DNA from: Bacillota bacterium
GTDB lineage: Bacteria > Bacillota > DTU030 > DUMP01
Length of the DNA: 34,561 bases
Assembly (NCBI GenBank): GCA_012516165.1
Contig: JAAYWY010000003.1
Span: forward strand, 1 to 34,561
Direction: 5' to 3'
Part shown: positions 10,766 through 19,348 of the stretch, in pieces
Layout of the letters: each line of letters opens with the position of its first letter
Position numbering within the stretch: position 1 is the first letter of the stretch
The notes under the pieces: generated by a model
What the model saw: the letters and a program-made list of their open reading frames with translations, nothing else
Databases searched by the model: none
What the model was told of the DNA's origin: nothing
Position numbers and translations under genes: made by a program

Positions 10766-10844
10766 TGTTCTCCTCCTCTAAAACTCATCAATATCTATAA
10801 TTATAAGCTATGACGCATAGTAATGCAATACCCCTTTCTTGCGC

Positions 10845-11050
10845 CGTGGTTTCCGACCTGTCCCACCGGGAACACGGACAGGCACAGAGACCTGTCCCTA
10901 CGAACCACAGGGCCCAAGATGTAGGGGAGAGGCTCCGTCCCCTCCCGTGTCCCCCCTACCACCGCACCACACTGCATCCTATGGGAATCCGGGCGCCCGC
11001 GGAGGGTCATCCTTCGGATGCAAGCTGCCCCTACACGATACTGCAATCCA
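10845..11050. repeat. GC-rich, hairpin-rich intergenic repeat-like segment
   Basis: Repeated ACCTGTCCC, GGACAGG-cacagaga-CCTGTCC stem (10876-10897), GTAGGGGAGAGG...CCCCCCTAC, GGGCGCCC palindrome (10991-10998), CATCC-ttc-GGATG (11008-11020); composition differs from neighbours; no convincing protein. Confidence 0.5.
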
Positions 11051-11154
11051 CAGCTCTTAGGTAAGGGAACAAATGCCAGGTATGCCCGCCAAGTCACCGG
11101 GTCGGCCGCCTTGTGGCTACAGCATAAAAAAACACCGATGAGTCCTAAAATCGC

Positions 11155-11188
11155 AAATCCCGCAAGCATATCACGTCCTGCGGGATTT
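11155..11188 (-). terminator. Terminator downstream of the Fur-family gene
   Basis: AAATCCCGCA - 14 nt - TGCGGGATTT perfect 10-bp stem just past the stop. Confidence 0.7.
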
Positions 11189-11197
11189 GTTCTTGGG

Positions 11198-11638
11198 TTA
11201 TTGTTCCAATGTCCGATCTTTTTTTGCCCGTTCACTACATTCGCTGCAACGACCGTAAAACTCTAGTCGATGATAAAACACTTCCCATCCGTGCTGCTGG
11301 CGTACCTGTTCCTCCAACTTTGTTGCCACCGGAATTTCTACATCCATTACTCGGCCACAGTCCACACAGCTAAAATGATAGTGAGGTTCAGGATTGCCAT
11401 CAAATCGGCTGTACGTACTGCCGAAACTAAGTTCCGTAATCTCGCCCATATCGCGCAGCAGTTTTAGGTTCCGATATACGGTACCCAGGCTAATATTGGG
11501 AATTTCCTGCCTAACCTGTTCGTATACCCAATCGGCTGTAGGATGAGATTTAGTACTTCTTAAAACATCTAAAATCACACGGCGCTGACGAGTAGAGCGG
11601 CGGCGCAGGGTACCTTTTTTTATTGCCTTTTCTTTCAT
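11198..11638 (-). CDS. Fur-family transcriptional regulator (PerR-like)
   Basis: RRSTRQRRVILDVLRSTKSHPTADWVYEQVR; HYHFSCVDCGRVMDVE and CSECSE metal-site cysteines; GAGGTGACAACATG start. Confidence 0.88.
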   Translation of the reverse strand: MKEKAIKKGTLRRRSTRQRRVILDVLRSTKSHPTADWVYEQVRQEIPNISLGTVYRNLKLLRDMGEITELSFGSTYSRFDGNPEPHYHFSCVDCGRVMDVEIPVATKLEEQVRQQHGWEVFYHRLEFYGRCSECSERAKKDRTLEQ

Positions 11639-11743
11639 GTTGTCACCTCATCTACCATAAAGCGTAACCATTACTAACATTATATCATTGTAATATAGAA
11701 AGTAAACTTCTGCTTTTTGGTATATTATGGTTAATTGGCTACC

Positions 11744-13201
11744 TCATAATAGCCAGCGCTGAAAAAAGCCAGTTAAGTCACAGCCGCTAATTTCGTTCAC
11801 TACTTGAACAAAATCTTCGCTGGTGGCCGTTTTATAGGCGAAACGCTGGTAATAAGTCTGGAGCGCCTTAAGCATTAATTGTTCTCCTATTTCTTCTCTA
11901 AGTTGCAACAAGAGCAGACAGCCTTTGCCATACACCAGAGCATTGTACGCTAATTCATCGGGAAATTCATTTACCGGACGCAGTATTTTCCCATCACCAT
12001 TGGCCTGACAGTAAACTTGGTACAGATTAAGCAGGGAGCGGGTTTCATTTTGTCCGCGACCTCGCACTTTCTCAAAAAACAAGATGGTGCTAAATTCGGT
12101 GAGCCCTTCGTCCAACCAAGCTTCGGTAATTTGATTATTACCTACTACCCCATACCACCACTGATGGGCTGTTTCGTGAACGGTTATGTAGTCAAGAAGT
12201 TCAGCATCGGTCTGATTATATAATTGCTGGGCCAAGAATACAATATTGGGATATTCCATCCCCCCTTGACAAAAACCAGTGGCCACCAAGGTAAACTGGT
12301 CATAGGGATAAGGACCAAAAACACGGCTAAAAAAATCCACCGCTTCGATACCCGCTGTAAGTACCTGCCGTCCACCTTTTGTGTTACCACAGGGAAAAAC
12401 CGAACGGACCAAGGTCCCTTTTAGTGGCTGCTCCAGGGCAGTAAAGTTGCTGCTTACAGCCAAGGCAAAATCTCGGACCAAAGAAGTGTCCCACACTAAT
12501 TCTTTTTGGCATCCCGGTAAAAGGTGACGAACACGAAGATTGCCGGTGGCCACAGCTTTGTAGCTCTTGGGCAAAGTCAGCTTTACCCGGTATTTTCCCA
12601 CTTCACTGTAAAACGGGTCACCCCAATCGTAATATGGATCCAAATGCCAACCGGCCTCATCATACACTGCCAAAACAGGATACCAGTTACCTAAGCTGAT
12701 AATACCATCATTTTCCCCTAACCGTCCCGGGTAATCAGGCACCGTAAGCTCCCAATTAAGATCAAGAATCACTTGTTCCCCTGACTCTAAAGTAGACCCC
12801 AGCATAACCTTAAGCAATGTTCCCTCCACAACAAAAGGTCTGCTCTTTTTATCTACCCTTACCGCTGTAATCTCCAGTCGGCCCGGCCGCCTAACATCTT
12901 GGCTAAATACAGCAGCATTAGGATACAAATGAAGGTATATCTCCGGCAAAGGCACCGCTTGATTATTGGTGTATTCTATCCGGCTGCTGCCGCTTACCGT
13001 ACCCCGCTCCGGGTCCAAAGTTACCTCCAGATCGTAGACAGCTGGCACAAAACCCGTTACATCTGGAACCACAGGTGCTGGCAGCACTGCCCCTTCCACC
13101 TGCCACACACCATGGCTTTGGTAAATAAAAACAGCCATAACCAGCAAAACAGCTACCGCCGCACCAATAGCTAGCCTCTGTCTGCGTCGTGCCAGCAACA
13201 C
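11744..13201 (-). CDS. M1 family metallopeptidase, N-terminally membrane anchored
   Basis: HETAHQWW (HEXXH) plus ...WLDEGLTEF gluzincin motif; GGMEYPNIVF; N-terminal TM segment. Confidence 0.9.
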   Translation of the reverse strand: MLLARRRQRLAIGAAVAVLLVMAVFIYQSHGVWQVEGAVLPAPVVPDVTGFVPAVYDLEVTLDPERGTVSGSSRIEYTNNQAVPLPEIYLHLYPNAAVFSQDVRRPGRLEITAVRVDKKSRPFVVEGTLLKVMLGSTLESGEQVILDLNWELTVPDYPGRLGENDGIISLGNWYPVLAVYDEAGWHLDPYYDWGDPFYSEVGKYRVKLTLPKSYKAVATGNLRVRHLLPGCQKELVWDTSLVRDFALAVSSNFTALEQPLKGTLVRSVFPCGNTKGGRQVLTAGIEAVDFFSRVFGPYPYDQFTLVATGFCQGGMEYPNIVFLAQQLYNQTDAELLDYITVHETAHQWWYGVVGNNQITEAWLDEGLTEFSTILFFEKVRGRGQNETRSLLNLYQVYCQANGDGKILRPVNEFPDELAYNALVYGKGCLLLLQLREEIGEQLMLKALQTYYQRFAYKTATSEDFVQVVNEISGCDLTGFFQRWLL

Positions 13202-13508
13202 CTCACCCCCTGTATCGCTAAAAATCCACCTAATTACAAAACAATATGGGATATATATGCCAATGGCATAAGTAGCCTAAAATCTTACAAAGAAGGACCG
13301 TCTTATCTATCCTATTGCTTTAGCTTCTGCCTTATTCTCCATAGACCCATATGCTTTATTCCCTGAAAAAATGCTCCTTCTTAGAATTCTGTACCAAAGC
13401 AAACCAGCATGGTCTTCTCCTCACCATTTCTTCACTAGGACTTCACCGTTTCCTCACAAATACGAGATATACTGTACTTACAGCAGATTTCAAAGGGGGT
13501 AACTTGTC

Positions 13509-13874
13509 ATGAAAAAATGGTTGGCCCTAGGTTTGACAGTGGTGGCATTAGCCCTGGTAGCGCTGCCTGTCTTGGCCCAAGATAACGAATCGCAGCTGGC
13601 TGAGTTGGAGGATTTGTACAATCAGCTAACAACTATCAAAAAACAAATTGCCGATGTTAGAGTAGAAATGGGCCAGATTACGCCTGAGCAAGGCACTGCC
13701 ATCAAAGAACGCGCCGACGAGCACTACAACTGGGTAAAAGAAAACAATTTCCAATGTCCCGGTTATGGTTTAGGTGGCCTTCGTGGCGGCCAAGGACGCG
13801 GCCCAGGAAATGGCGCTCGCTTCCAGGGTATGGGCTGTCCCTTTGCGCCACCGTCCAGTTCAACCCAAGAATAA
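13509..13874 (+). CDS. Small secreted protein, DUF2680-like
   Basis: Signal peptide (MKKWLALGLTVVALALVALPVLAQ), helical core LEDLYNQLTTIKKQIADVRVEMGQITPEQG, Gly-rich tail; AAGGGGGT RBS. Confidence 0.7.
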   Translation: MKKWLALGLTVVALALVALPVLAQDNESQLAELEDLYNQLTTIKKQIADVRVEMGQITPEQGTAIKERADEHYNWVKENNFQCPGYGLGGLRGGQGRGPGNGARFQGMGCPFAPPSSSTQE

Positions 13875-13933
13875 CTACTTTATATCACAAAGGTTGTCTA
13901 ATCTAAACAGTAACTATCAGTTTACCTGTATGT

Positions 13934-13981
13934 AAAAGCGAGCCCGGTTAGCCAAATCCAAAGCTAACCGGGCTCGCTTTT
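13934..13981. terminator. Bidirectional rho-independent terminator
   Basis: 19-bp perfect stem AAAAGCGAGCCCGGTTAGC / GCTAACCGGGCTCGCTTTT, loop caaatccaaa, between convergent genes. Confidence 0.92.
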
Positions 13982-14007
13982 ATATGTGATTATGGGAGCC
14001 GCTTACA

Positions 14008-15075
14008 CTACTTCTCGAAAAACATCCTCTTTTGCTCTAAAGCTTTTTGGATGCGCTCTTCAGCATAAATGTTGGCTGCCTCGTAAGGCTCGATCTTTCT
14101 TTCGTCAGCAATGGCAAATATCTTGAGGAGAATATCGTAAATGCCAGCTGCTCTCTTCAGGGCCCGCTCTTTATCGTAGCCACCAGGAGCAAATTCTTCA
14201 GCACAGTTAATTACGCCGCCGCCGTTCACAATAAAGTCTGGTGAATATAAAATGCCACGTGCTGCTAAGGCTTTACCATGGCGCGGCTCCAGCAGTTGGT
14301 TGTTGGCTGAACCGCAAATAGCCTTTACTTTTAAGCGAGGAATAGTATCGTCGTTTAAGATAGCACCTAGGGCACAGGGAGCAAAGATGTCCACGTCTAA
14401 ATCATAGACTTTGTCCATCTCTACCGGAATAGCCCCAGCTTTTTTGGCCCGCTCAATTTTATCCTCGAACATATCGGTAGCATAGACAACAGCGCCTTCC
14501 TCCAGAAGGTGCTCGATTAAACTGAAGCCCACGTTACCGCAGCCCTGGACAGCTACTTTCTTGCCCTTCAGTTCATCGCTGCCCCAAACGCGTTTGGCTG
14601 TAGCCTTCATGGCATTATACACGCCCCAGCCGGTAACCGGCGACGGGTTGCCAGAAGTTCCCGGCAAACCAGCTACGTATTTGGTCTCTTTGGCCACATA
14701 GCTTAGGTCATCCAACGTGCTACCAACGTCCTCGGCTGTGTAATAGCGGCCGCCTAAGCTTTCCACCATACGGCCAAAAGCACGCATGAGTTCTTCTGGT
14801 TTTTCGGTATTGGGATCATGGATCATTACGGCTTTGGCTCCGCCAAAATCCAACCCCATGGCCGCGTTCTTATAAGTCATACCTACCGATAAACGCAACA
14901 CATCAAACAAAGCCTCGTCTTCGTTCTTATATGGCCAAATTCTAAGTCCACCCAAAGCTGGTCCTAAGGTTGTATTGTGAATAGCAATGATGCATTTCAA
15001 GCCAGAAACTTTGTCATACCCGAATAAAATCTGTTCGTGATCATAATCAGCCATGTTTTGCAGGACATCCCGCAT
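14008..15075 (-). CDS. Glu/Leu/Phe/Val dehydrogenase family, leucine-dehydrogenase-like (ORF open to 15102; start at 15075 with GGGGGAGG RBS)
   Basis: LGPALGGLRIWPYKNEDEAL, GMTYKNAAMGLDFGGAKAVM, GCGNVGFSLIEHL, ANNQLLEPRHGKALAARGILYSPDFIVNGGGVINCAEE. Confidence 0.9.
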   Translation of the reverse strand: MRDVLQNMADYDHEQILFGYDKVSGLKCIIAIHNTTLGPALGGLRIWPYKNEDEALFDVLRLSVGMTYKNAAMGLDFGGAKAVMIHDPNTEKPEELMRAFGRMVESLGGRYYTAEDVGSTLDDLSYVAKETKYVAGLPGTSGNPSPVTGWGVYNAMKATAKRVWGSDELKGKKVAVQGCGNVGFSLIEHLLEEGAVVYATDMFEDKIERAKKAGAIPVEMDKVYDLDVDIFAPCALGAILNDDTIPRLKVKAICGSANNQLLEPRHGKALAARGILYSPDFIVNGGGVINCAEEFAPGGYDKERALKRAAGIYDILLKIFAIADERKIEPYEAANIYAEERIQKALEQKRMFFEK

Positions 15076-15455
15076 AAAGCAGCCTCCCCCTTCATAAAGC
15101 AAAATGTGTTACACGGCACCTATCATACTAAAAACAGAATCAATAAAAATAATTGGATTACCTACCCCCTTCCATTATGTCATGTGGGTGTTAGGTGTGG
15201 GGTTCTTCTTCCTAGTTAGTAATATACATATGCAAATTCCATGCCATCTCCTGGGTGTATAATACAACGCTAAAAAGCTGTTGAAATAGCGGGTAATATG
15301 TCTGATAGCTTTAGACAACTCTAACTTACCTGAAGATGGTTGCAACATCTGCGTTTTGTTGCATGCAGTATACTGCAGACTATCTGCTGACGGTTCCCTT
15401 AACGCTGAGGTACCGCTTGTTAAGTATACCAAAAATGCCGGTTTTTGTCCGGGCG

Positions 15456-15977
15456 TTATTGCTGTTCTGCCAACTGGTGGGCCACAGCTGGCACCCGGCT
15501 TATGGCCGGAATAATAATAAGCTGCAAGGCTATACCCGGCAGGCCCTTCAATACAGCACCGTATACGTATATCACAGGATTAACATGAAAATTAAACAAC
15601 GGTCCAATTATAGCCGCTGCCAGACCTAATGCTATCCGCCCCAAAAGCATGGACACAGGTAAGGTAACCCAAATGCTATAGGGGGTGCGACGTGCCAAAA
15701 GAGAGAAAACCAGCGCATAAACAGACAGCTCTACTACCATCAGCGGTAACATGGGTGGCGACATGGGGGGCATACCGGTGAGCATAAAACTGAGTATGGG
15801 GGATATTACCGCTACCGCCACAGCCCATCCCGGTTCCAACATCAATCCGGCTAAAAAAATAGGAATATGCATAGGCAAAATAACCGGCCCCCCTACTTTG
15901 GTTACGTGAGCTGCCAGCGGCAGCGTAACGGCCAAAGCCACCATAAGTGCTGCGATTACCAACGGACGTGTTTTCAT
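15456..15977 (-). CDS. ECF transporter S component-like membrane protein
   Basis: Highly hydrophobic 173 aa; VGGPVILPMHIPIFLAGLMLEPGWAVAVAVISPILSFMLTGMPPM resembles substrate-binding ECF subunits. Confidence 0.75.
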   Translation of the reverse strand: MKTRPLVIAALMVALAVTLPLAAHVTKVGGPVILPMHIPIFLAGLMLEPGWAVAVAVISPILSFMLTGMPPMSPPMLPLMVVELSVYALVFSLLARRTPYSIWVTLPVSMLLGRIALGLAAAIIGPLFNFHVNPVIYVYGAVLKGLPGIALQLIIIPAISRVPAVAHQLAEQQ

Positions 15978-16002
15978 GAAAAAACCTCCTTAAAATAGCA
16001 AA

Positions 16003-16031
16003 GCCCGGCCGGTTTTCAAACCGGTCCGGGC
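16003..16031. terminator. Stem-loop between DUF3842 gene and ECF gene
   Basis: GCCCGG-CCGGTTT-tc-AAACCGG-t-CCGGGC, 13 paired positions with one bulged T. Confidence 0.75.
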
Positions 16032-16047
16032 CTTCATGGTCCCGTTT

Positions 16048-16461
16048 TTATTCTTTACTAATTTCTGTTAGCCGCTGAACTGCTATCCGAATAAGCCCTC
16101 CCAGCGGTTGAGATGTTATCCCCACCAACTCCACATGGGGTTGGGTCACGGGCAAGAGCAGTTTCTTGGCTGGGCTGGCTACCACCGCTTCTGCCATGGC
16201 AACTGTGATTTCGCCCATCATGGCATCAGGGATAATAATTCCCAGTGGGCCCAGGATGACATCGGCCTGAGCAACCATAACACGAATAGCATTTTCTCCG
16301 GTGGCTCCGCGATTAGCCCCGGCTCTTATCATGGCCTCGGTGGCAGCTGAGTTGGTACCTAGAGCTATTACTTCGCTCCCCGGCAGAAGAACAGCCTTTA
16401 GCTGACTTACTAATTGACTGCCGATGCCACCGCCTAAACCGTCGATCACTGCTACTAACAT
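16048..16461 (-). CDS. DUF3842 family protein
   Basis: MLVAVIDGLGGGIGSQLVSQLK... ALGTNSAATEAMIRAGANRGATGENA, typical of this small Firmicutes family. Confidence 0.8.
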   Translation of the reverse strand: MLVAVIDGLGGGIGSQLVSQLKAVLLPGSEVIALGTNSAATEAMIRAGANRGATGENAIRVMVAQADVILGPLGIIIPDAMMGEITVAMAEAVVASPAKKLLLPVTQPHVELVGITSQPLGGLIRIAVQRLTEISKE

Positions 16462-16637
16462 AAGTCTACCTCTTTCGAGCAGCCTTCAGACTGCATTTGT
16501 CCCCTTCATGGTTTCACTGCCCTGCTATTTATATTCGTCCCTAACTACACTATTCCTGCTTAGTACCTGACAATCGTCATTTTCCACAAAACCCCCATAC
16601 AACCTCAGCATATATTTTATTACCCAAGGCCTATTGC

Positions 16638-18413
16638 TTAATCCGATTGGGAGCTGACCGCCGGTAATGTAAATGTAAATGTAGTACCTTGCCCCAACTC
16701 ACTGCTTACGCTGATCTCGCCCCCGTGAGCTTCCACCAAACCTTTAACTATAGCCAGACCAATACCGGTGCCCGCACTGGAGCGGGTTCGGGCTTTTTCT
16801 GTTTTGTAAAACCGCTCAAAAACATAAGGCAAATCTGCCGGTGCAATGCCACTACCGGTATCACGCACACTGACCATTATCTGATCATTATTTCTTACCT
16901 GAACATCTATGGTAATGCTTCCTCCCGGCGAAGTGTAGCGCAAAGCGTTGTTTATAAGATTAATTAAGATTTGCTGCAACCGGTCGGGATTACCCCATAC
17001 CAGCGGCACATCTTCTGGTCCGGAAACCATAAGTTGTACCCCTTTGTCCGTAGCTAGCGGGGAAAGCTTTTGCTGCACTTCTTTTATAACCTGGTTTATT
17101 GCCACGCACTCTTTTTCCAACACCAGTTGCCCGGCTTCGATCCGAGCTAAATCCAGCAGATCGTTTACCAAGCGCCTTAAGCGCAAGGTTTCATCGAGAA
17201 TAATCCGCAGATATTTCTCTTCCTCTTCCCGGCTGGCCGACAAGCCGTCCAAAATCGCCTCGGTATAGCCCTGCAGGTAAGTGAGCGGTGTCCTAAGCTC
17301 GTGGGACACATTAGCCACAAATTCGCGGCGCATGTCTTCTAACCGGCGTTCCCGTGTCATATCCAATAATACGCACACCACTGCCCGTACACTGCCTTCT
17401 TCTTTGATAGGAGCTAGGCGAGCAGCTAACACCCGTTCCGGAAGCCTAATCTCTGTGCTTTGAGCTTCCCCGGTAACTACCACCTGTTTAAACAGGTCCT
17501 CCAGGCCAGGCAATATTATATCTTCTCCCAGGTGCTGCCCCACAGCCAAATCGGTTACCGTTGCCAAATACTCGGCTGCTGGCGGATTATAAACCAGCAG
17601 TTCTCCAGCGGCGGAAAAGGTAAGTACACCATCGGTCATGCCAGCCAAAATCTCTGCCAGCTGATCCCGCTCTGCCCCTAGAGCAGCTACTGTGCGGGCC
17701 AGCTCAGCCGCCAGATGGTTTAGCGCTGATCCTAGGCGGCCCACTTCGTCTTGGCTATGCACTTCGACCCGCGGCGAAAAATCTCCCGCCGCCATGGTCT
17801 GGGCTGCCTGTTCCATACGGATAAGGGGACGAGAAAGACGGTGGGAGAGAAAGAAAGCAATCACCGTAGCCACAGCCATGGTACCTAAAATACCGTACAA
17901 AATAAGTCGGCGCACAGAGGCAATGGTACGAGTAATAGGAGCCAGCGGCGTATACAAATACACGGCTCCCACCACCTGATCGCTGGTTTTTATTGGCACG
18001 GCCACCGTTAGCATGGTAGTGTCCAACCCCGTACGATAGCCCTTGATGACCACCGTTTGGCCCGATAATACCGCCGCGGCTTGCGGCGGTGTCAGGGTTT
18101 GAGCACCACCACGAAAGCGGCGGTGATGCTGCATCCCCGGACTAACGCTGGAGATAAGTCCGCTTTTGTCCATAATGACCACATTGGCATTGAGAAAGTC
18201 CTCCACCAACGCCAGCTCCTGCAAAAGTTCCGCATTGCTGGAGGACGAAAGTACCAGCTTACCCAGGTTCTGCCCCTGGGCAATAAGGTTATCGGCCTGC
18301 AGATTAAAATAGAAATTGTCAAATAGCTGGGACAAAAACAAACCCAGTAGTAGCAAAATCAGCCCTACAGTAACTACCAATGTCAACCAAAGCCGTCCCA
18401 CAATACCCTTCAC
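16638..18413 (-). CDS. Sensor histidine kinase (HAMP-PAS-HisKA-HATPase, ResE/PhoR-like)
   Basis: Two TM segments, HAMP, FVANVSHELRTPLTYLQGYTEAI H-box, NPDRLQQILINLINNALRYT, DTGSGIAPADLPYVFERFYK, GTGIGLAIVKGLVEAHGG. Confidence 0.95.
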   Translation of the reverse strand: MKGIVGRLWLTLVVTVGLILLLLGLFLSQLFDNFYFNLQADNLIAQGQNLGKLVLSSSSNAELLQELALVEDFLNANVVIMDKSGLISSVSPGMQHHRRFRGGAQTLTPPQAAAVLSGQTVVIKGYRTGLDTTMLTVAVPIKTSDQVVGAVYLYTPLAPITRTIASVRRLILYGILGTMAVATVIAFFLSHRLSRPLIRMEQAAQTMAAGDFSPRVEVHSQDEVGRLGSALNHLAAELARTVAALGAERDQLAEILAGMTDGVLTFSAAGELLVYNPPAAEYLATVTDLAVGQHLGEDIILPGLEDLFKQVVVTGEAQSTEIRLPERVLAARLAPIKEEGSVRAVVCVLLDMTRERRLEDMRREFVANVSHELRTPLTYLQGYTEAILDGLSASREEEEKYLRIILDETLRLRRLVNDLLDLARIEAGQLVLEKECVAINQVIKEVQQKLSPLATDKGVQLMVSGPEDVPLVWGNPDRLQQILINLINNALRYTSPGGSITIDVQVRNNDQIMVSVRDTGSGIAPADLPYVFERFYKTEKARTRSSAGTGIGLAIVKGLVEAHGGEISVSSELGQGTTFTFTLPAVSSQSD

Positions 18414-18414
18414 A

Positions 18415-19122
18415 CTACTTCACCTCAAACTTATAGCCCACTCCCCAAACTGTAACTAAATATTGGGCCCCTTGACCGGCTTTTTTGAGCTTTTCTCGTA
18501 GATTTTTAATGTGGGTATCCACAGTTCTAAGATCACCATAAAAATCATAACCCCACACCCGCTCCAGCAGCTGCTCACGAGTGAAAACACGTCCCTCCTG
18601 CAAAGCTAAAAAATACAAAAGATCGTATTCTTTAGGAGTCAGCGCTACTTCAGTACCATTTGCTTCCACCCGCCGGGCTGGATGGTCAATACAGAGGCCG
18701 GGAAACTCCAATCTTTCTTCTTTTTCTGCCACCTCCGGACAAACTCGCCGGAGCAAGGCCTTAATGCGCATGACCAGTTCCCGGGGGCTAAAGGGTTTTA
18801 CCACATAATCGTCGGCTCCCAGCTCAAACCCTGTTACCCGGTCGATCTCCTCACCGCGAGCCGTAAGCATAATTATGGGCACATCGCGTTTTTGCCGCAT
18901 CCGCTGGCATACCGTCCAACCATCTATCTCCGGTAACATCACATCCAGCAGCACCAAAGTAAACTCCTCCTGGGCAAATTTGTCCAGCGCTGTGCGCCCA
19001 TCGGCCGCCTCCACCACCTGGTAACCTTCCCGCTCTAGGTACAATCTTAATAAATCCCGCATCCGCTGCTCGTCTTCCACCACTAAAATCTTTGTACATG
19101 TGGCCATAACCATCGCTCCCAT
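18415..19122 (-). CDS. OmpR/PhoB-family response regulator (ResD-like)
   Basis: KILVVEDEQRMRDLL, LLDVMLPEIDGW, GADDYVVKPFSPREL receiver; winged-helix VALTPKEYDLLYFLALQEGRVFTREQLLERVWGYDF. Confidence 0.95.
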   Translation of the reverse strand: MGAMVMATCTKILVVEDEQRMRDLLRLYLEREGYQVVEAADGRTALDKFAQEEFTLVLLDVMLPEIDGWTVCQRMRQKRDVPIIMLTARGEEIDRVTGFELGADDYVVKPFSPRELVMRIKALLRRVCPEVAEKEERLEFPGLCIDHPARRVEANGTEVALTPKEYDLLYFLALQEGRVFTREQLLERVWGYDFYGDLRTVDTHIKNLREKLKKAGQGAQYLVTVWGVGYKFEVK

Positions 19123-19318
19123 TACGATATCTTATCTTTTTCCTATCTTTCCGCGTCAGGACCACATTATCCTGCTTCTATGGCCTAAAAGCTCCACGTG
19201 AACCAACAGCCGAGCAGAGGGTACCTCTGGCGGCCGTAATATTATCCCGCTTCTGGCTGTCGTAAATAAAGCCACTCCTTTCGAGAGGATTCTTCCTTTT
19301 GCTAAGAGAATTATGTAG

Positions 19319-19336
19319 CCAAGACCCGAATCTTGG
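19319..19336 (+). promoter_or_regulatory. Perfect hairpin immediately upstream of the jetA RBS
   Basis: CCAAGA-cccgaa-TCTTGG, then tGAGGTGGAGct-ATG. Confidence 0.4.
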
Positions 19337-19348
19337 TGAGGTGGAGCT

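Noticed and set aside
10801-11235. Minus-strand 144-aa ORF and overlapping plus-strand ORFs (10810-11064, 10839-11060, 11018-11266) in the argG/Fur gap
   Set aside because: Low-complexity Pro/Arg/Gly translations of a GC-rich repeat-like segment in several frames; no RBS support or domain.
11671-11710. Possible PerR/Fur box upstream of the Fur-family gene (TATTACAATGATATAAT on the minus strand)
   Set aside because: Only a weak match to the TTATAATNATTATAA consensus; autoregulation is plausible but the sequence does not support a call.
15175-15629. ORFs of 85 and 97 aa around the dehydrogenase/ECF intergenic region
   Set aside because: Atypical composition, no ribosome-binding site or motif; one is antisense to the ECF gene.
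16638-19122. Two-component system as a dedicated component of the Wadjet locus
   Set aside because: It is a generic ResDE/PhoPR-like pair on the opposite strand; adjacency alone does not show a functional link.
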